Positions 42,265-51,590 of a stretch of DNA of 64,000 bases are shown in pieces. This DNA is from Mesoflavibacter sp037029465 (GTDB taxonomy: Bacteria > Bacteroidota > Bacteroidia > Flavobacteriales > Flavobacteriaceae): contig NZ_JAYMEM010000030.1 of the NCBI RefSeq assembly GCF_037029465.1, positions 62,001-126,000 on the forward strand. The letters run 5' to 3'. The position numbers and the translations under genes are program-made. The notes beneath the pieces were generated by a model that made no database searches, was not told the DNA's origin, and was given only the letters and a program-made list of their open reading frames with translations. Within the stretch, counting starts at the first letter, position 1; the number at the start of each line of letters is the position of its first letter.

Positions 42265-42371
42265 TTAATAGTAAAAGGTTTATTTTAGTGTAAATATATA
42301 GTTTTATCCTTTATTTAATAACTCCGTTTATAATTATTAGTTAAATCTAACGTTAACCTATTAGATTAATT

Positions 42372-42379
42372 TATCTTTG
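42372..42379 (+). promoter_or_regulatory. -7 element of the TPR protein gene
   Basis: TATCTTTG matches TAnnTTTG and lies 25 bases before the ATG at 42404. It falls inside the longer reading frame starting at 42377, which is one reason for choosing the later start. Confidence 0.65.
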
Positions 42380-42403
42380 ATTTACAATTTAAAAAACGTG
42401 TCA

Positions 42404-45400
42404 ATGTTAGTAAAAAAACAGCTCACCTTTTTAGTGGTTTTTCTATTTTCGGTAATGATGATGGCGCAACAAACCGCCATTTACACTAGTCCTTTAACCG
42501 ATTATCAAAAAGCACTTCAACTATTTAATAATCAACAATATTTAGCAGCACAGACCTTGTTTAGTCAGGTTAAAAAACAAACTGATAATCCAAATATCGA
42601 AAGTGATTGTGCTTTCTATATTGCTAATTCGGCAATTAGATTAAACCAACAAGGCGCAGATACGATGATGGAAAATTTTGTTGAAAATTATCCAACAAGT
42701 ACTAAGAAAAATACAGCATTTTTAGATGTAGCCGATTATTATTTTGAAAACGGAAAATACGCCTACGCACAAAAATGGTACGAAAAAGTAGACGAAGCGT
42801 CTATGAGTAGAGCAGACCGAGAAAAATTCAATTTTAATAATGGTTACGCTTCTTTTGTAACCAAAAATTATAACGATGCTAAAAAGTATTTAACGCGTGT
42901 AGAGACTTCACAAAAATATGGTTCTCAAGCAAAATACTATTTAGGATTTATGTCTTATCAAGGTGATGATTATGATAGCGCCAACAAGTATTTTGATCAA
43001 GTTAGTGATGACGAAAAATACAAAGAAAAGCTAAGTTATTATCAAGCCGATTTAAATTTTAAACTAGGTAAGTTTGAAAATGCGATAGAATTGGCTAAAG
43101 AAAAACTGCCAACTAGTGATAGAAATGAAATTTCCGAACTTAATAAAATTATAGGCGAAAGCTATTTCAACCTAGAAAAATACAGCGAAGCCATTCCGTA
43201 TTTAAAAGAATATCAAGGTAGAAAAGGTAAGTGGAGTAATACCGATTATTACCAATTAGGTTACGCGTATTACAAGCAAAAGGATTACGATAGTGCGATT
43301 TCAGAATTTAATAAAATTGTAAGCGCAAACAATAGTGTTGCCCAAAATGCTTATTATCATTTAGGTGAAAGTTATGTGCATGTTGGAAAAAAGCAAGAAG
43401 CATTAAATGCTTTTAGAAATGCATCTCAAATGGATTATGATTTAAAAATTCAAGAAGATGCTTGGTTAAATTATGCCAAAATTAGTTACGAGATTGGTAA
43501 CGCTTACCAATCGGTACCACAAGTGTTGACAGGTTATTTAGAAAAATATCCTGAAACGCAATATAAAGATGAAGTAGAGACACTTTTAATAGACTCTTAC
43601 ATCACCTCTAAAAATTATAAAGAAGCGTTAGAGCTATTAAAAAACAAAAAGAGTTTTGAAAGCAAAGTGGCGTATCAAAAAGTAGCGTTTTATCGTGGTT
43701 TAGAATTATATAATGAAGGAAATTATCAAGAAGCAAAAGACCTTTTTGAAACATCTTTAAGCGAGCAACAAGACCAAACCTTTACAGCACGTGCAACTTT
43801 TTGGAACGCCGAAACCGATTATAATTTAAGTGATTACAACGAAGCTTTGATTGGTTTTAAACAGTTTGAACAACAAACAGAAGCGCCTTCAACTTCAGAA
43901 TATACTAACTTAGATTATAATATAGCTTATACTTACTTTAAACAAAAAAAGTATAGTGAAGCGACGCAGTATTTCAACAGTTTTATCTCAAAACACAAAG
44001 AAGATAAAGTAAGACTTAATGATGCTTACTTGCGTTTAGCCGATGGTTATTTTGTGTCAAGTCGTTATTCAGATGCTATTTCGGCTTACGAAAAAGCAAT
44101 TGCTGTTGGACAATTAGAAAATGATTATGCTTTCTTTCAAAAGGCGATGAGTTATGGTTACATCAGTCAAGATGCTAAAAAAAGAAGTGAGTTAGAGCAA
44201 TTTATTTCAACCTATAAAAATTCAAAGCTACGTGATGATGCGATGTATGCGTTAGGAGATTCTTATGTAAAATCTGGTGACGATGCTAAAGCAATTCAAA
44301 CCTTTGATCGCTTAATTTCAGAATACAAAACAAGTCCGTTTAACAGCAAAGCGCAATTGCGTCAAGGATTAGTGTTCTATAATAAAAGTGATAATCAACG
44401 TGCATTGACTAAGTTAAAAGCTGTGGCAGAGAATTATCCAAATTCGGCAGAAGCTAATCAAGCGGTTTCTACTGCACGATTAATTTACATAGATTTAGGT
44501 CAGGTAGATGCTTATGCGGCTTGGGTTAATACTTTGGATTATGTAGAAGTTACCGATGCCGATTTAGATAACGATACTTACGAAGCTGCCGAAAAACAGT
44601 TTTTAGACAACAATACCAACGCAGCGATTAAGCAGTTTAACAACTATTTAAATCAATTCCCTAATGGGTTGCATGCCAATTCTGCACATTTCTATTTGGC
44701 ACAATTGTACTTTAAAAAGGACTTAGCAGAGAATGCAAAACCACATTTTGAATATGTTGTAAACCAATCGCAAAGCGAATTTACAGAAGAAGCTTTGCTG
44801 CGTTTGTCTCAAATTCAGTTAGATCAAAAAGATTGGAATGCAGCAATACCAACGTTAAAGCGTTTGGAAGCCGAATCTAATTTTCCGCAAAATACACTTT
44901 TTGCGCAGTCTAATTTAATGCAAGCCAATTATCAGTTAGAGCAATATAATCAAGCAGTTGCTTACGCGGAAAAAGTACTTGCTAACAACAATTTAGATAA
45001 CAAAATTAAAAGCGATGCTCACGTCATTATTGCACGTTCTGCTATAAAAACAAACGATGAAGCTAAAGCTAAAACAGCATATCAAAACGTTGAAGAAACA
45101 GCAACAGGTGAAACTGCTGCAGAAGCTTTGTACTATAGTGCTTATTTTAAAAACAAAGAAGGTGACTATGAAGCTTCTAATGCTGTTGCGCAGCAGTTAG
45201 CTAAAGATTATTCGGGTTACAAATATTACGGAGCAAAAGGGTTAATCGTTATGGCAAAGAATTTTTACGCTTTAGGCGATGCGTTTCAAGCGACTTACAT
45301 TTTAGAAAGTGTGATTAAAAACTTTAGCAACTTTGAAGATGTAAAAACAGAAGCCGAAACCGAATTAGCAACTATAAAAGCAGAAGAAGCTAAAACAAAT

Positions 45401-45424
45401 TCTTCTGTAATTACCGAAGATTAA
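42404..45424 (+). CDS. large secreted TPR/tol-pal-like repeat protein
   Basis: This 1006-residue protein starts MLVKKQLTFLVVFLF, with a signal peptide cut after MMMAQ. The rest is a long series of tetratricopeptide units of the outer-membrane-lipoprotein/YbgF type (YFNLEKYSEAIPYLKEY; YYKQKDYDSAISEFNK; AIQTFDRLISEYKTSPF and others), more than fifteen in all. It lacks a lipobox. It is followed by a barrel protein 30 bases downstream; the same pair recurs in Flavobacteriia. It may act as an assembly or coupling scaffold in the periplasm, but this is inference. Confidence 0.85.
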   Translation: MLVKKQLTFLVVFLFSVMMMAQQTAIYTSPLTDYQKALQLFNNQQYLAAQTLFSQVKKQTDNPNIESDCAFYIANSAIRLNQQGADTMMENFVENYPTSTKKNTAFLDVADYYFENGKYAYAQKWYEKVDEASMSRADREKFNFNNGYASFVTKNYNDAKKYLTRVETSQKYGSQAKYYLGFMSYQGDDYDSANKYFDQVSDDEKYKEKLSYYQADLNFKLGKFENAIELAKEKLPTSDRNEISELNKIIGESYFNLEKYSEAIPYLKEYQGRKGKWSNTDYYQLGYAYYKQKDYDSAISEFNKIVSANNSVAQNAYYHLGESYVHVGKKQEALNAFRNASQMDYDLKIQEDAWLNYAKISYEIGNAYQSVPQVLTGYLEKYPETQYKDEVETLLIDSYITSKNYKEALELLKNKKSFESKVAYQKVAFYRGLELYNEGNYQEAKDLFETSLSEQQDQTFTARATFWNAETDYNLSDYNEALIGFKQFEQQTEAPSTSEYTNLDYNIAYTYFKQKKYSEATQYFNSFISKHKEDKVRLNDAYLRLADGYFVSSRYSDAISAYEKAIAVGQLENDYAFFQKAMSYGYISQDAKKRSELEQFISTYKNSKLRDDAMYALGDSYVKSGDDAKAIQTFDRLISEYKTSPFNSKAQLRQGLVFYNKSDNQRALTKLKAVAENYPNSAEANQAVSTARLIYIDLGQVDAYAAWVNTLDYVEVTDADLDNDTYEAAEKQFLDNNTNAAIKQFNNYLNQFPNGLHANSAHFYLAQLYFKKDLAENAKPHFEYVVNQSQSEFTEEALLRLSQIQLDQKDWNAAIPTLKRLEAESNFPQNTLFAQSNLMQANYQLEQYNQAVAYAEKVLANNNLDNKIKSDAHVIIARSAIKTNDEAKAKTAYQNVEETATGETAAEALYYSAYFKNKEGDYEASNAVAQQLAKDYSGYKYYGAKGLIVMAKNFYALGDAFQATYILESVIKNFSNFEDVKTEAETELATIKAEEAKTNSSVITED

Positions 45425-45454
45425 GATACAATCATAATTCAATAAAACTAAATT

Positions 45455-47188
45455 ATGTTTAACAACAAAAAGCAAATTATATTACTGTTTTTATCATTGA
45501 TAACGACCGTAATGTTATTTTCTCAAGAAAGAGATCAAGACACTATAAATACAGATGTTATAGATGTTATAAAGCCATATACGCCAACCGTTTCTGACGC
45601 ATTTAAAGTTAAAGAAACACCAACTTTAGATGACGCCGAAACAGGTACAAAAAAAGAGGTGCAATACAATATTTTTTCGTTTCCTGTAGCGTCAACATTT
45701 ACACCAGCAAAAGGTAAAGCTGCAGTTGTTGATAAAGCAAAAAAGGTAAAATTATATGATAATTACGCTAGTTTAGGTGTAGGAACATATACAACAATTG
45801 TTGGTGAAGTGTTTTTAAACCATGCTATTGGTCGTGATCAATCTTTGAGTGCGCACGTTGCACACCAATCGTCGCAAGGTGATATAGATGGTGTGTTGAC
45901 AGATAATGATTATTCAGATTCTAAATTAAATTTAAGCTATACTAATAGGAATAGAGATTTTACTTGGACGGCTTTAGGTGGATTTCAATACCAAACCTAT
46001 AATTGGTATGGCTTACAACAACCATTATTTGATCAGACAACAGCAGATGGCTTGGATGTTGGTCATTCCTTTTACACAGCGCATGTTGGTGGTGATATAA
46101 AGTTTGAAGAGGCAATAATTAATGATGCAAGTGTGTTGTTTAGACGTTTTGGAGACGATTACAGTTCTGGAGAAAATAGATTTAAAGCTGATGTAAACGG
46201 AACAGTGACCATTCAAGATTTAGATATAAATACAGGCGTTTTTGTAGATTATTTAAGCGGAAGTTTTGACCGTGATTACTACTCGCCAACCGAATTAAAC
46301 TATGGTAATTTTCAAGTTGGTGTCAATCCTAAATTACAACTTAAACAAGACGATTTAACGGTAGATTTAGGTTTAAAAGCAGTTTACTTTAATAACACAG
46401 AAGCTAGTGATAGTAAGTTTTTTATCTATCCAGATATTGCAGCTAGTTATAAGTTAGTAGACGAAATTTTAATCGTATTTGGTGGTGTAAAAGGAGGATT
46501 AATACAAAATAACTATCATGATTTTGCACAAGAAAATCCGTTTGTGTCACCTAATTTATATATCGTTCCTACAGATCAACAATACAACGCGTTTGGAGGA
46601 TTAAGAGGAAAGTTATCTAGTAACACTAGCTATTCTGTAAGCGGTCGTTACCAAGCAGAGCGCAGTAAAGCACTTTACATTAATAATGATGTTTTAGAAA
46701 CAGAGCAACCTTACACTTATGGTAATTCTTTTGGAGTAGTTTATGATAATGTAAATACGTTTAGCGTTGCAGGAGAAGTAAATGTTGATGTAAATAGAAA
46801 CTTTACTTTAGGCTTAAAAGCAGAATACTTTACTTACGATGTTAAGAATGAAGAAGAAGCGTGGAACTTACCAGATATTGAGGCTTCATTATTTTTAGAC
46901 TATCAGATAAACGAACATTGGTTTGCAGGTGCTAATTTATTTTATGTTGGTGAGCGTAAAGATTTATTATTTGTGCCAAGTTTGCTAGCTCCGCCAACAA
47001 ATCAAGTAGTAACTTTAGATAGTTATTTTGATGCTAATGCGCATGTGGGTTATCATATTACAGACAGATGGTCTGCATTTGTAAAAGCAAATAATATTGC
47101 TTCTCAAAATTATAATAAGTGGCAAAATACACCAGTTCAAGGTATTCAGTTTTTAGCTGGTGCGACTTACAAGTTTGATTTTGATTAG
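45455..47188 (+). CDS. outer membrane beta-barrel (TonB-dependent receptor-like, no plug)
   Basis: This 577-residue protein has a signal peptide (cut after LFSQ) and a short Thr/Pro-rich leader with VIDVIKPYTPTVSDAF. Alternating amphipathic strands then end in GIQFLAGATYKFDFD, a typical barrel C-terminus with final aromatic residues. There is no plug domain or TonB box, so the usual TonB-receptor label would be wrong in mechanism. It is downstream of the TPR protein in the same operon and the two are probably partners. Confidence 0.8.
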   Translation: MFNNKKQIILLFLSLITTVMLFSQERDQDTINTDVIDVIKPYTPTVSDAFKVKETPTLDDAETGTKKEVQYNIFSFPVASTFTPAKGKAAVVDKAKKVKLYDNYASLGVGTYTTIVGEVFLNHAIGRDQSLSAHVAHQSSQGDIDGVLTDNDYSDSKLNLSYTNRNRDFTWTALGGFQYQTYNWYGLQQPLFDQTTADGLDVGHSFYTAHVGGDIKFEEAIINDASVLFRRFGDDYSSGENRFKADVNGTVTIQDLDINTGVFVDYLSGSFDRDYYSPTELNYGNFQVGVNPKLQLKQDDLTVDLGLKAVYFNNTEASDSKFFIYPDIAASYKLVDEILIVFGGVKGGLIQNNYHDFAQENPFVSPNLYIVPTDQQYNAFGGLRGKLSSNTSYSVSGRYQAERSKALYINNDVLETEQPYTYGNSFGVVYDNVNTFSVAGEVNVDVNRNFTLGLKAEYFTYDVKNEEEAWNLPDIEASLFLDYQINEHWFAGANLFYVGERKDLLFVPSLLAPPTNQVVTLDSYFDANAHVGYHITDRWSAFVKANNIASQNYNKWQNTPVQGIQFLAGATYKFDFD

Positions 47189-47191
47189 AGA

Positions 47192-47890
47192 TTAAACAGA
47201 TAATTTAGCCAAATAATCATAATGCTCGCCTTCAGTGAGCATTTCGCATTTTAAACCAACAGCTTTGCATGCGGTATCTAATAAATTAAAGTCTAGGTAA
47301 AGCCATTTCATTGGTGTTTCTTTTTCACCTTTATAAAAAATGTAATAGTCTAATTCGCCATAATAATTGGCATTCATATCGTGCCAAAATCCGCCATCTT
47401 CATCTAAGTACATATATTTAATGTCGCTAGAGTCGATTAAGATTTGTCCATTTTTATTTAAAATAGACTTTAAGTGAAGCAGGTATTTAGACACTTGATT
47501 TAAGGTTTGAAAAATACCAGTGCCATTCATAAGTAACAAAATAGTATCAAAATTTTCAGTTTCATCCAAAACCGATTTATGTTCAATATTTAAAACGCCT
47601 CTTTTTTTTGCAACTTCCACAGCGCCTTTAGAGATGTCTATTGCTTTAACTTCAATCTCTTTTTGCTGTAAATACAAACTATGGCTACCTGCGCCACAAC
47701 CAACATCAAGCGTTTTGCCTTCTGCTAATTTTAGTGCTTTTTGCTCTAATTTAGGCATATCTTTAAAACTTCTGAATAAATAGGGAAGCGGTAATTCGTC
47801 TTCATCAGAAATGTTAGTTGAGGTAATAATATCTTCGGTGTAGTTATCATTTTGATAATCTAGTAAGGCTTTACCAAAAAGGTCTTTCAT
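47192..47890 (-). CDS. class I SAM-dependent methyltransferase
   Basis: This 232-residue protein binds SAM through LAEGKTLDVGCGAGSHSL (motif I) and VKAIDISKGAVEVAKKRGV (motif II), and FDTILLLMNGTGIF is motif post-I/IV-like. Substrate is unknown; the lack of an extra domain suggests a small molecule. It ends 3 bases from the end of the convergent barrel gene. Confidence 0.87.
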   Translation of the reverse strand: MKDLFGKALLDYQNDNYTEDIITSTNISDEDELPLPYLFRSFKDMPKLEQKALKLAEGKTLDVGCGAGSHSLYLQQKEIEVKAIDISKGAVEVAKKRGVLNIEHKSVLDETENFDTILLLMNGTGIFQTLNQVSKYLLHLKSILNKNGQILIDSSDIKYMYLDEDGGFWHDMNANYYGELDYYIFYKGEKETPMKWLYLDFNLLDTACKAVGLKCEMLTEGEHYDYLAKLSV

Positions 47891-47961
47891 TTTTAATTAT
47901 AGTCTTTAATTTTTATCTTCAGGCTTCAAACTTCTCTCTTCCATATTCAGTTATCAATTCA

Positions 47962-47978
47962 TTTCCGCGAAAGCGAAA
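47962..47978. repeat. 17-base word TTTCCGCGAAAGCGAAA, copy 1
   Basis: The same exact 17 bases recur at 60348-60364. The GC-rich core CCGCGAAAGCG is unexpected in this AT-rich sequence. This copy is intergenic, about 30 bases before the YkgJ gene. Confidence 0.7.
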
Positions 47979-48009
47979 AAACATAGTATTAAAATAGTAT
48001 TTTTGCACC

Positions 48010-48504
48010 ATGCAAGAGTTTATAAACAACCTTCCAAAGCTTGCCAAAGATAAGCATAAGGAGAATAAAACCTTTTTTACAAAGTTAAAAAAGAAGCCGC
48101 CAAAACAATTAGATTACATTATGCAAGAGTTGCATGAAGAAGAATTTGAACGCACAGATTGCTTAGATTGTGCTAATTGTTGCAAAACGACAGGTCCGTT
48201 ATTTACCAATAAAGATGTAGAGCGTATTGCAAAACATTTTAAGATGAAACCGCATCAGTTTATTGAAACGTATTTACGTATTGATGAAGAGAATGACTAC
48301 GTTTTGCAAAGCGTACCGTGTACATTTTTAGGTGCAGATAATTATTGCTCTATTTATGATGTTAGACCTAAAGCATGTGCCGAATTCCCGCATACAGACA
48401 GAAAAAAGTTTCAGCAAATATCAAATTTAACGATGAAAAACGTGGCGATTTGCCCAGCAGCATATAATATAGTTGAAGCTATGAAAAAACGCATTAACAT
48501 CTAA
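48010..48504 (+). CDS. YkgJ family cysteine-cluster protein
   Basis: This 164-residue protein has CLDCANCC (Cys 51, 54, 57, 58) and a second set in VPCTFLGADNYCSIYDVRPKAC, the CxxCxxCC plus C...C...C pattern of the zinc/iron-chelating YkgJ family. Function is unknown. A -7 element TATTTTTG ends at 48005, only 4 bases before the ATG, so the mRNA may be leaderless or nearly so. Confidence 0.9.
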   Translation: MQEFINNLPKLAKDKHKENKTFFTKLKKKPPKQLDYIMQELHEEEFERTDCLDCANCCKTTGPLFTNKDVERIAKHFKMKPHQFIETYLRIDEENDYVLQSVPCTFLGADNYCSIYDVRPKACAEFPHTDRKKFQQISNLTMKNVAICPAAYNIVEAMKKRINI

Positions 48505-48548
48505 TATTTGGTTTGGTTTTTGTGCTTTATTAGCGTAAATTGAAGTCT

Positions 48549-49439
48549 ATGAAAAAAGTTGTATTTACCCTGTTTTTAAGCATTTTTATGATCAGTTTTG
48601 CTTCTTCGCAAGAATGGTTAACCTCTTTTAAATTTGCCAAACGATTAGCGCTTATGGAAGATAAGATGATTCTGGCGGTTTGGGAAAATTCTTCAAGTCA
48701 TGCCTATCCAGTTTTTATTGAAGATAGCAAGGGTAATAAATACCAGGTTAGACTTTTTGAAGATGAAAATGCAGCTAAATTAGTTTGGGAGTATTTTGTG
48801 CCAGTAATTATTAGTGAAAGTAACTATGATGATCTTGCAGCAGAATATTTAACCGATAAAAATTACCAGTATAAAGACCGTTTTAATGATGACTTTTTAA
48901 AAGTTATGGATCCAAATGGAAATATAATTAACACAGGGTTTCAAGATGAATACGGTATTTTAAACCTAACAACACTTATTAGAAATTATGCTTTAAATAT
49001 TTCCTTTTTAAAGCCAGAGATTAATAATTATTTTGAGAATAAATCTTTTTCTTCAGCTTTTAGATTAGCGGTTAAATATTTAGATTTTGCAACTTATGCC
49101 AAAGAAGATATTAAAAAAGAGTTAGTTAATCTGTCTGATATTTACATGTTGGAGGCTTCAAAAATGTTAGTAGAAAGTGACTACGATAATAAACCAGCTT
49201 TAAAGCAAAAAATAGAATTACTGGACTTAAATAAAGAGTTGATTTTAGGTAAACATCGCAAGGTTTATCGCACTTTAAAAAAGATTGAAGTGTCAAGTGT
49301 TGATGAGATTAACATGTCATTATACGCCTTCTTACAATATACTTCCTTAAGAGGTGTTGGTAAAATTGAAGAATCTTTAAAATGGCAAGAACAAGTGACG
49401 CAAAACGATATGAATAAAGTTAAGTTTCTCGTTAAATAA
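48549..49439 (+). CDS. secreted protein of unknown function, thioredoxin-like N-terminus
   Basis: This 296-residue protein starts MKKVVFTLFLSIF, with a signal peptide cut after ASSQ. The first half (WLTSFKFAKRLALMEDKMILAVWEN) recalls thioredoxin-fold proteins of the DUF255/Thioredoxin_7 type, but no CxxC is present. The second half is helical. I chose the ATG at 48549 over a TTG at 48540 because it begins a clean signal peptide. No function is assigned. Confidence 0.7.
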   Translation: MKKVVFTLFLSIFMISFASSQEWLTSFKFAKRLALMEDKMILAVWENSSSHAYPVFIEDSKGNKYQVRLFEDENAAKLVWEYFVPVIISESNYDDLAAEYLTDKNYQYKDRFNDDFLKVMDPNGNIINTGFQDEYGILNLTTLIRNYALNISFLKPEINNYFENKSFSSAFRLAVKYLDFATYAKEDIKKELVNLSDIYMLEASKMLVESDYDNKPALKQKIELLDLNKELILGKHRKVYRTLKKIEVSSVDEINMSLYAFLQYTSLRGVGKIEESLKWQEQVTQNDMNKVKFLVK

Positions 49440-49466
49440 ATTTTATTTTATAACTTGTAACTAGTT

Positions 49467-50294
49467 ATGGAAACACTTTTAAATTATTTCGAAACCATTC
49501 CTTCTGCTCATAGAAGTGCTTTGTTAATTGGTGGTATTACTTTATTTTGGATTTTAGAAGGAATGTTGCCTTTATTCAATTTTAAGTATAAAAAATGGAA
49601 GCATGCATTTCCTAACTTATTCTTTACCTTAACAACTGTTATTATCAATTTTGCATTAGCAGGATTGTTAATTTTCACCTCTTTTTGGGTGAAAGAAAAT
49701 AATTTTGGCATTATTAATTGGTTACCAGAAATGCCTTTATGGTTGTATGCGCTTTTAGGAGTTTTATTATTAGATTTTTTTGGAGCTTATTTAGCGCACT
49801 ACGTAGAGCATAAAGTAAAACCACTTTGGATGGTGCATTTAGTACATCATTCTGATCACAATGTAGATACAACTACAGCAAATAGACATCACCCAATAGA
49901 AAGTATTATAAGATTTGCATTTACGCTTGCAGGTGTGTTTATAGTTGGTACGCCAATAGCAATTGTGTTTTTGTATCAATCAATGTCACTTGTTGCTACG
50001 CAGTTTACGCATGCTAATATAAAAATGTCAAAACGTGTAGATAAATTGTTGAGTTATGTATTGATTTCTCCAGATATGCACAAAATTCATCATCACTATA
50101 AGTTGCCATATACAGACTCTAATTATGGTAATATTTTTTCGGTTTGGGACAGACTATTTGGTACTTATATGTATATGGATAGAGAAGATATTGTTTACGG
50201 TGTCGATACATTTCCTAATGAAGAAGAAAATGGTAGTTTAAAACACTTATTAAAACAACCTTTTCATAAATATAGAAGACCAACTACCGAATAA
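49467..50294 (+). CDS. sterol desaturase/fatty acid hydroxylase family protein
   Basis: This 275-residue di-iron membrane oxygenase has four or so helices. The His motifs are HYVEH, HLVHHSDHNVD, NRHHPIE and HKIHHHY, as required for the metal centre. Bacterial members hydroxylate lipids or carotenoids; the substrate is not identifiable. It is separated by 27 bases from the gene upstream and its 3' end is followed by a 264-base gap. Confidence 0.9.
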   Translation: METLLNYFETIPSAHRSALLIGGITLFWILEGMLPLFNFKYKKWKHAFPNLFFTLTTVIINFALAGLLIFTSFWVKENNFGIINWLPEMPLWLYALLGVLLLDFFGAYLAHYVEHKVKPLWMVHLVHHSDHNVDTTTANRHHPIESIIRFAFTLAGVFIVGTPIAIVFLYQSMSLVATQFTHANIKMSKRVDKLLSYVLISPDMHKIHHHYKLPYTDSNYGNIFSVWDRLFGTYMYMDREDIVYGVDTFPNEEENGSLKHLLKQPFHKYRRPTTE

Positions 50295-50558
50295 TTTTTG
50301 CGTAAAATTTAATCATTTCACTATTTACTTATTTAAATCTTAACGTTTTAGATGAAATTATAAGATTTCAATTAATAAATCTCAAAATTTATATTTAAAA
50401 TATTGATTATCAGATAAATTAGTTATTAGTCGAGTATTTTATACTTTTTAACTAATTTCTTATAAATTTAATTTGAAAAGCTAATATAACTGCTGTTTTC
50501 ATTATACTTTTGATCTTCCCTAACGATTGATTTTTAGCATTTAGTTAAAAACATAAAA

Positions 50559-51587
50559 ATGAAACATCTACCAAAAGTATTGCTATTTACTTTTCTTTTT
50601 GGACTTGTAACGTTTGTTACAGCTCAAGAGCATTATACTGTCTTACATAAAAATTATAATCTTTTTGCTTCTGGTATTGAGCATAACTTAAACCAAACAG
50701 CAGATACTTTATTACTACATAGTGATAAGTCTGTTTTAAAAGTGAGTTTTTTAAGTCATGAGCAAAATAAGACCGAAAGAATAGATGTTAACTCTAAACA
50801 AGTTAAAGTACCTTTACACTATTTGTCTGAAGGAAGATACACTATTGCTGTTTACAGAGAAGATATTATTGTAGCATTTGGTATAGAGAGAAAATTTAAA
50901 ATTGAAGTTTCTGAAAATGTAATTGAAGATTTTGAAGAAGGTGTATTACAAGCTAGTTTGTCTAAGGAAGAAAGAGAAAGAAGACATTTAAAGCCAATTA
51001 CAAAAAAAGGAAATCAATCTACTTATATTGCAAATGTTTCAGAAGACAAAACCTCTAGAAGTAAAATTGAAAATGAGCATAAAGATAACTCGTTATCAAA
51101 CCGAGATCGATTAAAAAAAGAATATCAATCTTGGCTAGAAGAGCAAAGAGCAATAGTAGAAGCTAATCAAAAACAATCTCAACAAGAAAAAGCAGCAAAA
51201 CAAAAAGCCTATCAAGAATATTTAGCAGAAACAAGAGAGTTAAAAACTAAAGATGAAGGCTTAACTTCAGAAGAGGTGATAGAAAAAAATGTGGATGATA
51301 AAAAGGGAATAAATAATGACGAAGAGCATAGCGTAACCGACTCTAATCAAAGCGATTTTGAAACAAGCACACGCGATATAGAATCTGCAAATAAGCGTTT
51401 GATAACAGAATTAGAAGGTAAAGCTTCAAAAAATTCAACTAAAGAAGAAACAATTTCAAAAATTGAAACCAACAAAGTTGAATATAACTTATCTAAAGTC
51501 AATAATGATGAATCTGTTAATAGACAAACTAGAGAAGAGTATCGTAAATCACATGTAAGACCAAACGGTAAACCTTATGACGAATAA
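50559..51587 (+). CDS. secreted coiled-coil protein of unknown function
   Basis: This 342-residue protein starts MKHLPKVLLFTFLFG, with a signal peptide cut after TAQ. A beta-rich region at about 25-120 includes LHYLSEGRYTIAVYRED, a Por_Secre-like or T9SS-associated fold pattern. It is followed by a long Lys/Glu/Gln-rich helical region (about 180-340) with much coiled coil. The C-terminus ends RKSHVRPNGKPYDE. There is no lipobox or sorting tail. The sequence 50295-50558 upstream holds only AT-rich DNA and a possible -7 element near 50505. Confidence 0.7.
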   Translation: MKHLPKVLLFTFLFGLVTFVTAQEHYTVLHKNYNLFASGIEHNLNQTADTLLLHSDKSVLKVSFLSHEQNKTERIDVNSKQVKVPLHYLSEGRYTIAVYREDIIVAFGIERKFKIEVSENVIEDFEEGVLQASLSKEERERRHLKPITKKGNQSTYIANVSEDKTSRSKIENEHKDNSLSNRDRLKKEYQSWLEEQRAIVEANQKQSQQEKAAKQKAYQEYLAETRELKTKDEGLTSEEVIEKNVDDKKGINNDEEHSVTDSNQSDFETSTRDIESANKRLITELEGKASKNSTKEETISKIETNKVEYNLSKVNNDESVNRQTREEYRKSHVRPNGKPYDE

Positions 51588-51590
51588 GAG

